64,000 bases of DNA from Sindora glabra (Eukaryota > Streptophyta > Magnoliopsida > Fabales > Fabaceae). The notes beneath the pieces were generated by a model. The model did no database searches. It was not told where the DNA came from and saw only the letters and a program-made list of their open reading frames with translations. Of this stretch, positions 12,270-26,089 are shown piece by piece. Both the position numbers and the translations under genes were made by a program. The stretch is from the NCBI GenBank assembly GCA_020226215.1, contig CM035235.1, positions 2,501-66,500 of the forward strand. Reading direction: 5' to 3'. Position 1 is the stretch's first letter, and each line of letters starts with the position of its first letter.

Positions 12270-13255
12270 ATAAGTGTTGGTGTGTGTGTGTCCTAAGAGC
12301 TAATATAAGATAATTGTAATAATACATAATATATTAAGTTTTATTTTAGAAAAAGTAATTATTATATTTTATTTCATTTCTGTGTAATTTATAACTTAAT
12401 ATAATAATTATCCTTAGAATAATTTTACTATTCCTAAAATATCCATAGTCGAGTGTTATTGTAATAGGATAACAATAATACTTTAAGACTATTACGTATA
12501 ATGATTGATGATTGTGAATCATGAATATGTGATATCAAGTTAATATATAAATACATTGTTAGTGAATAGATGTATTAGACTAACCTGCTGTGAGAATATT
12601 ACATAAATTGTCGTGTGTCATTAGCTATTTTCATGTAATTTTATTGCATTTAGTCCTTTAACCAGAACTCACTTTGGTTCCCTACATGAGAAGTCACACA
12701 CTTTGATCCTGTCCTATGTCACCTTTAATCAGGATATCATGAAAGACTTTGATTGAGTATGTCACAAATTATACATAGGATTGTGAATGATATAAATGGG
12801 ATTTGTTCTTCTTGCATAAAAGAAGTGATATCTCCTTGATTAAGTGAGACTAAAAAATATATAGTCATGCTCAAATGGATCAATATGTGATATTAATTAT
12901 TTGTTTAAGTTAGTCTACTCAGTATCAAGAAATGTAAATTGAACATTGACAAGGATGATATATTCTATACCTCTAGTTCAATTTGAATATCGTTATAAAA
13001 GGAACTATATTGTAAAGTGTTGTTCATATATTCGGTGGATGTCGAATCACAAACATTCTTACTATTTAAGTGAAAATGATATATTGTTAAATACCACTCA
13101 CTATCTATGGTCTACTAATTGGTCATTACTAATGTAATAAAAACTTATAAAGTCATACAAAAGGAGTAAGAATGAGATAGTAATTAATTAAATTTTAATT
13201 ATACTAAAATCCTATTAATTGAGCTTGTTATTTAGTGCATATATATTATCAAAGT

Positions 13256-13260
<5 letters not shown>

Positions 13261-13309
<49 letters not shown>
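13261..13309. repeat. (TA)n microsatellite
   Basis: Uninterrupted TA dinucleotides within the solo LTR. The related LTR at 57.4-59.1 kb has only a short AT stretch in the equivalent place, so the expansion followed divergence of the two copies. Confidence 0.95.
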
Positions 13310-13319
<10 letters not shown>

Positions 13320-13420
13320 TATTTACGTAATATATAATATATTATATGATATTATCTGATACTAAAGTAATATTAAATAATAATGCCATTTGATAAAAGA
13401 TAATTATATTATGAGATAAT

Positions 13421-13690
13421 AATATTATCTAATAATATTTAGGTATTAATATTAAGGTAATATTATATGACTAGCAAATAAGCCCCATCTATCTTCACTC
13501 TCATCATGATGAGGATAAGGTATTAATAATTGAATGAAATTAAGTAATTGAATAATATTATTATCTAATAATATTTAGATATTAATATTAAGGTAATATT
13601 AGATAACTAACGAATAAGTTTTATCTCTCTTCACTTTCATCATGATAGAGATAAAGTGTTACTAGTTGAATGAAATTAAGTAATTGAAGG
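13421..13690 (+). repeat. Tandem duplication of about 135 bp inside the solo LTR
   Basis: The segment from 'ttatctaataatatttag' to 'tgaaattaagtaattgaa' occurs twice head-to-tail (about 13,421-13,555 and 13,556-13,690). Both copies include the 'catcatgat' core. The duplication lies just upstream of the TATA box, in the U3 region. The related LTR at 57-59 kb has no clear equivalent. Confidence 0.75.
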
Positions 13691-13732
13691 TCATTTCCTA
13701 GTAAGACTAGGAAAGTGGTATGCCTCTAGCTT

Positions 13733-13740
13733 TATAAAAG
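13733..13740 (+). promoter_or_regulatory. TATA box of the solo LTR
   Basis: TATAAAAG about 330 bp before the LTR 3' end, in the expected U3/R position. The homologous LTR at 57-59 kb keeps the same box. Confidence 0.6.
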
Positions 13741-14067
13741 GTCATAAAGGTATCACTTCTTTAGAGAGAAAAATATGAACTACCACTAGAAAAATCACAT
13801 TAAACCCTAAAAATTGCACTAAACCCTAGTCCCTTGTGAAAGAGACATTTCCTAACAAATTCGTAGAGATTGAGAAGTTATCATTTACTCCATGTGCATA
13901 TCGTAGAAATATCATCACTTGATTGTGCTCATGATTTGGATTTGTAATTCAAGAGGAAATCCTTGATTCTTGATCTATGTCCTTATGCATTGATTCTAAA
14001 AAGGTTTCACATAACATAAATTTTAAAAATTCAATGTGTTTAAGTATATGTGAAACCCAACGATAAG

Positions 14068-14466
14068 TACTTTACTTTTCTGATTTCCTAAGTTTGAACT
14101 TCAGTATTTTGTACGCACGCACATTAAATAGATTATCATTCTTATTATTATAAAAATAAATTACATTTATTATAATTTTCATTTCCTAATTTAGGCACTC
14201 TTATAATTTTTCCATATTAAAGAATTTTTTACTACTCTCATTCATTTTTTCACCATATTTATAATTATATTAAATTATTAATTAATTTTTAAAACATTTA
14301 ATTGGCTATTTCAAATAGGTAAGATTAATAAACAATAATACATTTTTTTTAAAAAGTATGAAATTATGGAATTATGAAATTTTAAAATTGCAATTAATTC
14401 AATATTAATTAAGAGATCAAATAATAGTTAGAATCTACTTGCCGTTATCATATAAAGTTGTTATCA

Positions 14467-14507
<41 letters not shown>

Positions 14508-14834
14508 TTGCCGTTATCATATATTTATATGGAAAAAAAATTCATTTTGAATTTTCCAATATAAAGTCGTTCTCCTTGCCGTTTGTTAATCTCTCCACAT
14601 CCATCATTTGTGTTTAATTTTTTTTCTCAGAAAAATCTAATCTACTTTTGGGCTTTGTTGGTCCAAATGTAACATTAACGCTATCTTATAATTATTATTT
14701 TCTTAAATTTCAATTTAAAATTTAAAGCAGTTACCAATGTTTCAAGTAGCCGGTGATTACAATGTGGCCAACCTCATTTGTCTTCTTCCTGACATTTTAG
14801 CATTTGCCATTTTTAAAGCACCTTGTATCTAAGG
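14068..14834. other. AT-rich intergenic DNA with a short TA repeat
   Basis: No gene recognised. A (TA)n run occupies about 14,477-14,506 and is flanked on both sides by 'cttgccgttatcatat', a short direct repeat at about 14,440 and 14,507. Confidence 0.4.
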
Positions 14835-16276
14835 TAGACTTGTGAAAATAGGCTAACCCAACCCAACCTAACTCAACTAGGCAAACTTAATGAGCAAAAA
14901 CTATATGTCAGGCCAGTCTCAAGCCGGACTACTTTTTCACCGAATCGAGTTCAGATCAGATTGTTACAGTACCAATCCTAATCCCATGTCGATATTTACT
15001 AAGCAAGTTCAGATGGATTTTTATAACCTATTACATTTTATTATTATTATCATACTAATTTTTGTTTATTATTAATTTTATATCATTAATTAATTAAAAT
15101 CTATTATTATTTATTAAATATAATTATATATTATTATAACTTAAAATTTTATTATATATATCAATGAGTCATATATATTATCTATGAAAATCAATATATA
15201 TATTATTAAGATTTAATAAATGAGTGAATTTACATTTAATAACATATACATTTAATAAAATAATTTAAATTTAATATTATATATTTATTTTATTTAATAA
15301 AATAAATATATATTATTATATATTATTATATATTATACTTTTATATATAATAAAATAAATTTTAGATTATATATATTTATTTTAAAATAAATATATATTA
15401 TTAAATATATATTGATCAAGGTCAAAGTATTATATAAAAATAAATATATTATATAAATATATTATATAAATATATAATAAAAAATTTACTTTATTATATA
15501 TAAATATATAATATAAAATAATATATTTATTTTATTTAATAAAATAAATATATATTATTGAATATATATTGATCAATGCCAAATTATTATATAAAAATAA
15601 ATATATTTAATAATTTATATATCATCAAATATATATCAATAAATAATTATTTATATAATATACTAATAAAAATAATTATAATAATTTTTATATAATAATA
15701 AATATAGATAATAATGTATTATATTATATATATATATATATATATGTATATAATATATTTAAAATTAATATCAAAATTATTTATTTAAAATTTTTAAATA
15801 ATTCAAAATTTTAATATTAAAGTATTAATTTAAATTTTAATATATTGATTTATTTTGATAAATTTATATAATATATATTAACGATATTAAATATATAAAT
15901 TTATTAATTTTTATATTAAAAATTATTTAATATTGCTCATATATATAATTTTAATATTATATATTAAAGTTTAATTTTAATATATCAAAATTATTATTTT
16001 AATATTTATATAAAAATTAAACATACAATAATAAATTAATTATTTATTACTTAATACTATTATTAAGATAATAGGCTAATCTAATAATCTGACGGATCAA
16101 CACTTACCAGTCCCAATCATTTACCAAGTCGGGCTAGCGAGTCCTAGTCCCAATCTCAGTCCCTTATCAGGTCGGGCCATTGTTATCATTTTCTATACCA
16201 GTTCCAATCCCAGGCCATACAAAATTACATCAATCTCAGGCTAACCTATTAAACCCAACCTATTTTGACACCTCTA
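14835..16276. mobile_element. Non-autonomous hAT-like repeat, copy 1
   Basis: The left end is TAGACTTGTGAAAATAGG. The right end read inward is TAGAGGTGTCAAAATAGG, an imperfect terminal inverted repeat of the kind common in plant hAT elements. The 1.44-kb interior is extremely AT-rich and non-coding. GC-richer blocks sit near both ends (for example about 16,080-16,270). No clean 8-bp TSD was found. A homologous copy follows immediately in the same orientation. Confidence 0.6.
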
Positions 16277-16312
16277 ATTCGGGATTTACTCATTGTCAGG
16301 GGAAGAGAAGAT

Positions 16313-18138
<1,826 letters not shown>

Positions 18139-18522
18139 TTTAGAATATCATAGGCAATGCTTAATCCAACTGCATTGCAGCACTTGACCGTAGTCAAATT
18201 TTATTCTTAACAATATTACAAGTCAATGTTGCAACCACTTTCATTTTCAAACCAAAGTCATTGGAGTGAGATGTTTTGTGTTAAAAAATTTATAAAATAT
18301 TATATATATGGACATGTAGATCAACAAAAATATATAAAATTTACATATTCCATACATATTTTTATGAGTGAAGTTTAGTTTAGCTTTTTAAATTTATTTC
18401 CAGGACATTATTTTTTTATAGCTTAGGATATATTAATTTTATTGATTTCTATATATCGCTATAGTTTTTTTCGTATTATAACAATTACACATTACTCTTA
18501 TTATATTTTACTTATTAAGAAA

Positions 18523-18708
18523 TTAAAGTCCTTTTAGAATATCCAAAGGACAAGCACCATACTCAACTGAAAATTCTTTAACAGCAACAACAATGCAATC
18601 CATTATTCTAGGTATACTTTGTTCCTGATGATACAAGTTAAGGCAGTGCATCTTAATCATTATTTTACCAATCATATCATTTTGGTCATGTTTAACAATC
18701 TGTTTGGT
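18523..18708 (-). pseudogene. Unrecognised exon-like fragment
   Basis: The minus strand reads open for about 60 codons with normal amino-acid composition, unlike its AT-rich surroundings. It includes 'KIMIKMHCLNLYHQEQSIP' and ends 'GACPLDILKGL' plus stop at 18,523. A possible splice acceptor precedes it. The frame stays open further upstream (to 18,975), but that part is low-complexity and overlaps an AGGAGAGG-rich repeat, so I do not trust it. I do not recognise the family. It may be the last exon of a captured or degenerated host gene. Confidence 0.3.
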
Positions 18709-20640
18709 TCCGTTGAAAATAGGAGAGGAGAAAAAATGAGGTGAAAATGGAGATGATTTTACTGTTTTCGTCCGTTTGGTTCCAGGTGAAAAACAAAGAG
18801 AAGAGAAAAAAAATTTTGAAACCGTACCTGGGTTCCACCTGATGAATTTCTCCTCAGTTTTGAGGAGAAATGAGGAGAAAAAACAAACCAAAACCCGAAA
18901 GCAGAGCCACAGTGCAGGGAAAGCAAGGATCAGTGGCAACAAGCAGCAAAGCCATCTTCTGGTAATTTTTGCCACCGACGAAGCTCCGTTAAGCTTTATT
19001 TCTGCCGTTAGTCTTCTATTTTCCTTCTTCCTCGTTGTCTATTGCTGCATGGAGATAATGGATGGAGTTGGTGTTGGTGACGACCCGCAATGGCTGCAGT
19101 GGGTGTAGCCCCTCGTCAGCGACCGAAGCTGCTGCAGACGGCCACCTGAGAGAAGGTCCCCCCTGCTACTGAACCAATTTGTAGCTCCGATGCCAGTTTT
19201 GTGCAGCTGGATGGCCTGCTGGGTTTGGGTGACCCGTTTCTGGGTTTAGACATGGAACCAGGAGGCAGGGGGAGGCAACGTCTTCTTTACGAGTAGAAAT
19301 GACAACTTAGCAAGTCATTTAACTTGCACAAAACATTCGAAAGTCAAATTCAAACAATTCATACAGAAACAAAAACAAAAACAAAAAAATCAATGAACAA
19401 TATTGCTAAAGCTACCAACTAATGGCGAATTTGAAAGAAAGATAAGCATGTGAGCTTTTGCATCCATTTAATTTTCAAATTGAGTTTCAGTTGTAAAAAT
19501 GCCAGTTCCAAGTATGAACTCACGAATCCTTTTAAATTATAATATAACTCTTTTTTATAAAGATTAAATTTAATGCACTACTAGTATACATAAAATATTT
19601 TATATTATCAATAAATATAAAAATAACACATCATTAAAAATTTAAAACTTTTTTATTTTTATTATTTATCACATTTAATTATTTTTTTAGATTAAAAAAT
19701 TAGTTTAATATATTTATTTTTATTAATTTTTTGAAACTACCATTTAGTTCAAAATTAAAATTTACTCCATCTCTTACTTTATGCACAAAGTTTAAGTAAT
19801 TGAAAATGGAGAGAGAGATATGATTGAATGAATTTATTGAGACATTATAAGATAAATGTGTAAAATAATGAAGTATTTATTGGTAAAAAAGAATAAAATT
19901 AAAAAAGTAATATTTATTATTTCATTAAAATTTTATAATGACAGATAAAAAAAATTTACAAAATAAGACAAATAATAAGAAATGAATGGAGTAGTAATTA
20001 AGAATTAGTAAAAGAGAGTTTTAATAATTTTTAAATGATATGATAATATAAGAATAAGTAATAATGTAAAAATAATTCGCAATGATAATGATTTAAATTT
20101 AAATTCTGAAAAAAAATTAGAAGAAAAATTGTGCTAATTCAAGTTAGGACATATAGCATCATTGAGAATTTACAACAATATTAATAAATTGTATAAAATT
20201 TGAAGGTCATTTTGATATAATGAAAAAAAATTTCTCAATTTCATAAATTGTCTAAACTACTTTATTTAATTATTTTCTCTCTTATTTTTTCTTTTATCCA
20301 AACACAACTAATTTCTCTTCTATTTTTCTAACTCCCTTACTTTCCTTACTCCCCTATTTAAATTATTTCCTCTCTTATTTTTTTTCCCTCTATTTTCTTT
20401 CTCATACATGTCATTGTGAACCACAGGGTATTCAACCCTACTACTCTAGCAAAGGGTGGGCTACTAACTTTCGAAATTGCCTATTCTACTTACATAGTCC
20501 AAAAGGATCCTCTTTGCGTAATCATTATGAAGAAATTTCTTTAATTTAATTTCAAGAATTCCAAATCATGACGGTGGATTACGGCATGAGAATTGAACAA
20601 ATTTAAAGTAACACATCATGTCTGACTTTTTGATCACGAC
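18709..20640. other. Mixed intergenic DNA, repeat debris
   Basis: 18,700-19,290 is less AT-rich and contains two copies of 'gtttggttcc', a phrase common at MITE ends. 19,300-20,260 is plain AT-rich sequence. 20,255-20,400 is a CT-rich stretch with 'attttctctcttatttttt'-like direct repeats. No gene is supportable; the open frames here lack domain features. Confidence 0.35.
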
Positions 20641-20689
20641 ATGCGTTTTTCAGAAAAAATTTCTCAAAATCTTACCCAGTCAAAATATT

Positions 20690-22870
20690 TTTTCAAAACC
20701 CTTAAACTTTTTTTTATTTAAAAATTGACTGATCACGGGAAAGGGTTCCCGCGATCGACTAGTCATGCACCTCCCCCGTATGATCAGAATTTAAAATTTT
20801 TTAATTCATTTTACTTTAAATTATTTTTTTATTTTATTTAATTTACACTTAATTTTTTATTTTCTTAAACCCATTTTTTTAAAAAAAATTACTTATTTTT
20901 AATTTGTTATCCTATTTTTATTTTATTTTTAATCTTTATTTAATTTGTATTTAATTTAATTGTTGACATTTTGAATTTTTCTTTAATGCTAATTATTTAA
21001 AGTTTTAAATAATAATCAATAATTTTATTAACTCTCATAATATTATATAATATATATAGTATAATAAAATTAGTAATCATCAAAAAATCTTTAGAAGATT
21101 TAAATTATAAAATTAAATTTTTAAATAATATTTTATTAGAATGTGATGTATATATTTGTAAAATTTTTTAACTAAAGATAAAATTAGAATATAATCTATA
21201 TCATGAAAATAAATATTTTATTAGTAAACTACGTTAATCCACGATATGATACAATTTAATTTATAAAAAATTAATTACATACAGATTATATATTCTTAAG
21301 GAATTGTTAAATAAGAATCATACTATTATAATACATTATTTATTTTTATTTTATCACATATAATATTTATGTTATGTAAATAATAATAAATTATGCAAAA
21401 AAAAATTTAATTAAATACTTCAAAATAATGTGCTAAATTATATGTTAAAAAAATTAAAAATTAAGATATTATAATATTGTAATCCTTATATAAAAAAATT
21501 CCATCATTTGATGAAATATTTAATTAATTATATTTTAATTTTTACTTTATAATTATCTTTTATGTTTTTGTATTAAGTGAATTAATTACATATTTCATAT
21601 CTATTAAAAACACTTCAGAATTAATTGAATTTATTAATATTGAATTATATTTTCCATCAATGTTATCTAAAGATCAAAGGAACTTACTTTCTTTTATTAC
21701 TATAACTTTATGAACCATTTTTAATAATCACGAATATAAGTACCATGTTATTCCTTTATCAATATGCATCTATGACTTTTTTTCTATAGAAAATATTATC
21801 TAATAAAACTAGTAAGGTCTAAATTATTAACCTAAAATTATTTTAAATATTAACTTTTAGATGTTAAAGTCAAATATCATATTTAAATTACTTTAAAATA
21901 ATTAAATTTTGCACTATTTTAATTTTAAGAATTTGAATTTTATAAATTAATTTTACTAAACTTATACTTAATATTTCACTATCGTAATTAATTAAGTATT
22001 TTATCAAATGATGTATTTTTTATTTTTATATAAGAATTATAACATTATAGTTTTATAATTTTTTAATAATTTTTTGCATATAATTCAACATATTATTTTC
22101 AAGTATTTAAATAAAATTTTTTTGCATAATTTATTTTTATTATTTATATAACATAAATATTATATGTGATAAAATGAAAAATAAATAATGTATTATAATA
22201 TTAGAATTCTTATTTAATAATTTCTTAAAAATATATAATATGTATGTAATTAATTTTTTATAAATTAAATTGTATCACATTATGAACTAACATAGTTTAC
22301 TAATAAAATATTTATTTTTATGATGCAGACTATATTCTAATTTTATATTTAGTTAAATATTTTTATAAATATATATATCACATTATGATAAAACATTATT
22401 TAAAAATTTAATTTTATAATTTAAATCTTCCATATAATAAATTTATAAGAGAATTAGTAAAAATTTAGTATTTATTAAAATTTTAATTATTATAATAATC
22501 TTTTAATTGTTACTAATTTTATTATATTATATATATTACAATATTATGAGAGTTAATATAATTATTGATTATTATTATTAAAAATCTTCAATAATTAGTA
22601 TCAAAATAATATTCAAAATGTAAAAAATTAAATCAAATATACGTTAAGTAAAAATTGAAAATAAAATAAAAATAGGAGAACAAATTATAAATAAGTAAAA
22701 TTTTAAAATAATGATATCAAATTGAAATAAAAAAAATAAAAGTATAAATTAAATAAAATAAACAATATAAATTAGATGGGTTACGAGGGTGACCCACATG
22801 ACAGTGGATCATGAGGTCCCCCTCCTCGTAATCAGTATTTTTCAAAAAAAAATCTTTAAGTATTGGGAAA
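20690..22870. mobile_element. Foldback / long-TIR element, arms about 850 bp
   Basis: The left arm (about 20,690-21,532) reappears inverted as the right arm (about 21,985-22,870), separated by a spacer of about 450 bp. Matching landmarks read inward include 'gaagatttaaattataaaa', 'tttattagtaaacta', 'aaaaattaattacatac' and 'atacattatttattttt'. Each arm has one GC-richer block near its outer end (about 20,728-20,790 and 22,776-22,836) with TGATCACG/TGATTACG-like sequence. There is no coding sequence. Long TIRs suit a non-autonomous MULE or foldback element. Its outer sequence resembles the ends of the neighbouring MULE. Exact termini and TSD were not resolved. Confidence 0.75.
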
Positions 22871-23065
22871 AAATATTTTTACTACGCAGTATAAAGGAAA
22901 TATGTTGTCCCAAAGTAAGTGTTACAGTTAAAAAGCCACCTTTATACCCTCGCCTATAAGCTTTTTTACCATAGCACTTACCTTGGGACAACAAATTCCC
23001 CTTATACTATATAGTAAAAATGTTATTCCTAAATGCCTAAAGATTTAATTTTTTTCAAAAAAAAC
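22840..23065. repeat. Palindromic junction between two TE ends
   Basis: A near-perfect inverted repeat centred near 22,950. The left arm contains 'cagtataaaggaaatatg' and 'ttgtcccaaagtaagtg'; the right arm read backwards contains 'agtataaggggaatttg' and 'ttgtcccaaggtaagtg'. Similarity continues outward into the end of the foldback element on one side and the MULE end on the other. It can form a hairpin. It may be a head-to-head junction of related termini or a separate small palindromic element. Confidence 0.7.
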
Positions 23066-23668
23066 ATATTTCATAGTTACGTATAAGTATAACTTTAAAT
23101 TAACACTATAACAAGCAATATTTTAGAATGCTCCAAGAAATTTTAAATAATAATATAATGAATGAAATTAATTTAATAATGTGATTTGAATTAATGAATA
23201 AAAGTAAAATATCTGATTTTCAATTTGTATAATTTATCTACAAAATTAAAAATTGGATAATATGATAAATGAAATGAGAGGGAATACTAAATCTGAAGTA
23301 AAAATACTATGAATTAATTAAATAAATAAATTGGATGTAAGGCTATAATATAATAATGAAATATTCAATCACCAAAATAATGGCTCCCAATCTCACATCG
23401 AGGGCATCGCTTTGCTCGTTGCGGTTATTAAGCAAGAGAATGATGCTATTCATCTTTGTCATTATTCTCATCATCATCTATATGAATCAGGCAGATTTAA
23501 CCCCCTAAAGGGTGGAAAGTTCAAGTTCCAGTAGGAGGATTGAGATGGTGGAATAGGATTTTCGGGGGTAAAAAATGCTTGTTGCTGTTGCTCCATGGAT
23601 CCATTGACATATTCAGTAATAAATGCAAATGAGTTAGCAAATAACACTATTAGAGAACTAGAGATTTG

Positions 23669-25640
23669 TTAAGTTAATAGCAATGGTGATAAGGTGAAGA
23701 ACAATGACTGTAAAGTAACATGAAAGTGTTGTGGCAGTAATGTCATACTGTATGATAGGGCAGCATCTACACCTGTGAAGAATTGTGCAGAGGGGGTATA
23801 AGTTAATGGACCTGTACCTCCCATATCAGCATGCATCAATGGAAGGGTGTAGGAAGATAGGACATCTGCTTGTGTCATCGATGGATGACCATAAGGGATA
23901 CTTTCATCATCATCCCCTTCTTCGGGCAAAATAGGATCTCTAGAAGACATGAATCCATAGCCTTTCCTACCATGCCTAGGCTCAAGAATAGGTGATCTTA
24001 GTAATTCATTAACCAGATAAGCAGGTTGGGAAGCTGCCATGTCTCAATGCTCTCCCAATCCACATAGCATGAGGCCACATTCTCAATCTACTATCTCTTT
24101 AAATTGGTTGTACGGTTGAGAAGGGGAATCCTCGACACTAAGCCTGTATAATCTCTCAACTATATCAGCCTGCAAAGTACATTTTAATAATTTAATATAT
24201 AATAATTTGAATATGTAAGCATAAAAGTGTGTGAAGGATAAAAGGTTACAACAAATCCTGGACCAGCACTAACTAGATGAATCCATCGTCTGATATGTCT
24301 CCAATATCATCTCATGTAGCCCAAGTCATAGTGAATAACATCTATTTCCATTTTAGTCAACGAAAGTGTGCTGCGCCATGCATTTTAAGCAACAATGAAA
24401 ATCACATGCTCTTCCTGCCAGTCTTTTGATGTTTTACCTCAAAACTGCAAGGTATGACAAAAACCCAAATTAAATGGCCCTTATAAGATTGGTTTCTACC
24501 TACCAAACTAGCGAAGTAGATGATCTGCGTGATACCATTCCATGATGTGGAAGCATATAATGGGGACTAATGTCAACCTTATGTCAAATGAGGTCAAGCA
24601 ATATTTTAGTATAAGCTACTATACATTGGGAATGTCATAAGGGTGTTGAATAATCTGCATTATACGAGTGTAATATAAATAAGCATATCACTATATGTGA
24701 GAATGGCTTCATTAGATACAACGAAGTGGGGCTTCTAATCTTATCGGCCTTCATTTGATTAAGCAGTACTTTATATTAATGTAAGGTTGTTGCTAGCAGC
24801 CGAAAAAGTAACCCAGTGTTATTCCACCTACGAGGAATATAAATTGTGTACTATTTATTTGAATATTTTAAGGTATTACGAGAAACGCAATATGAAAATC
24901 ATGTATGATACACCCCTAAAATCCAATGGTAGAAACAAAGGGTAGTTGTCTAGCCAAGGATCAGGATACTGGGCTCTCGCCAATGCTAAAATGGGAAATC
25001 GATCCTATGTCCACAAATACAATAGGTGCAAACATCTACTAATATTAATCTCATCACATTTAGTGGTGGTACACAATTTTCTGTACAAGCGTGCCAGAAT
25101 TGCTAATCCCCAACTATACTAGCCAGCATCTGCAAAATTTTTCAATAATGGTAGATACATCAATAATACTTTATGGCCGAAAGTATCAGGCATAAGGTAA
25201 CCGTCTATAAGTATCTAAAGTTAGCTGCTAACCAAGTGATGCTTAAATACTGGCCTTGTAAACATTCATCGAGCCGTCTAATCCTAAGTAAATCTTCGCA
25301 CATCCCTAGTCAATCATATTTGGTGTATCTAAAGATAGGGATGCCTTCACACGGCAAACCCAACTAGATGGAGACATCTTGTAAGGTAATGGTGCATTCC
25401 TCCGAGGTAGTGTGGAAAGTGTGTGTCTTAGGACACCATCATTCAACAAGTGTGGAGACAAGAGTAGCATTAAAATCAAAATGACCAAGCCAGCTGGCAC
25501 CGTAGAAGCCTACCTATCAAAGATAAGGCACAATTACAAGTGGTGGATCGAAGAGATGATTCCTATAGGCGATGCGTCGTAACTTCAGGATTCGATCATC
25601 CTTCTCACATTAATTGAAAAAATAGTTAGCACATATAAAA
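23669..25640 (-). pseudogene. Plant mobile domain (PMD) protein remnant
   Basis: Reading the minus strand, a broken version of the PMD (MAIN-like; often annotated 'aminotransferase-like, plant mobile domain') is visible. It runs 'ILKLRRIAYRNHLFDPP' (about 25,580), 'GFYGASWLGHFDFNATL' (about 25,490), 'CTITLQDVSI' (about 25,390), 'LQGQYLSITWLAANFRYL' (about 25,230) and 'HIMEWYHADHLLR' (about 24,530). After a possible splice acceptor near 24,170 it continues to an open C-terminal segment, 123 codons at 23,669-24,040, rich in Ser/Thr/Pro. Stops occur every 20-60 codons. PMD genes are known from host genes and from MULE and gypsy elements. Location downstream of MURA on the same strand points to a TE-borne copy. 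Confidence 0.75.
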
Positions 25641-26089
25641 TCAAGCAATTTTTATTGAGGGAGTAAACTTACCCGGACTAGCCACATGGCCTGTGAAAAC
25701 GTGTATAGACTACAACTATAATAAAGACTCATCATTAAGTTCAGGGGTCACAACTGGCCATTGGAGCGAGTGATATAGACTATGTCAAACTGTATGAATT
25801 CAATCAATTGCACAACCATAAATTCATGTAAGTCTTCCAAAATGCAACAAGAAAATAAATAATTTAATACAATAAGATAAATATAGTATACTATTTAGAT
25901 ACAATAAGCTATCTAACTTTTACTAATATTTTAACAAATTATGCATAGTCTGGAGATATGTATAAAATAATCTTGAAGAAAGGTTATTTGTTAACTTTTT
26001 TAGAGTCAGGGATGTCATGGTACGTTCTTTTTATTAGACTAATAAATTGTGCAGTTGTACCTAATTTGTCAGCATAACTCACACCTTTA

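Larger units (their letters stand above)
12275..14062 (+). mobile_element. Solo LTR of a retrotransposon, perfect 5-bp TSD
   Basis: A 1,788-bp unit starts TGTTGGTGTGTG and ends CCCAACG (expected ...CA, last base changed). It is flanked by ATAAG at 12,270-12,274 and again at 14,063-14,067. Inverted TG/CA-type ends and a 5-bp duplication with no internal gag-pol mark a solo LTR left by LTR-LTR recombination. It contains a TATA box (13,733), an AT microsatellite and an internal 135-bp tandem duplication. It is homologous over most of its length to the inverted copy at 57,403-59,054. A Copia-type origin is plausible, but without coding sequence the superfamily is not proven. Confidence 0.85.

Noticed and set aside
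12946..13137. 63-codon plus-strand frame
   Set aside because: Within the solo LTR; the inverted relative has stops at equivalent positions.
13790..13830. Two 'aaaccctaa' words resembling telomere repeats or telo-box elements
   Set aside because: Only two words inside LTR leader sequence; too few to be an interstitial telomere tract, and a telo-box role cannot be shown.
18776..19108. 110-codon plus-strand frame
   Set aside because: Composition is low-complexity (Lys/Glu/Arg then hydrophobic); it overlaps a repeat with GTTTGGTTCC words and has no recognisable domain.
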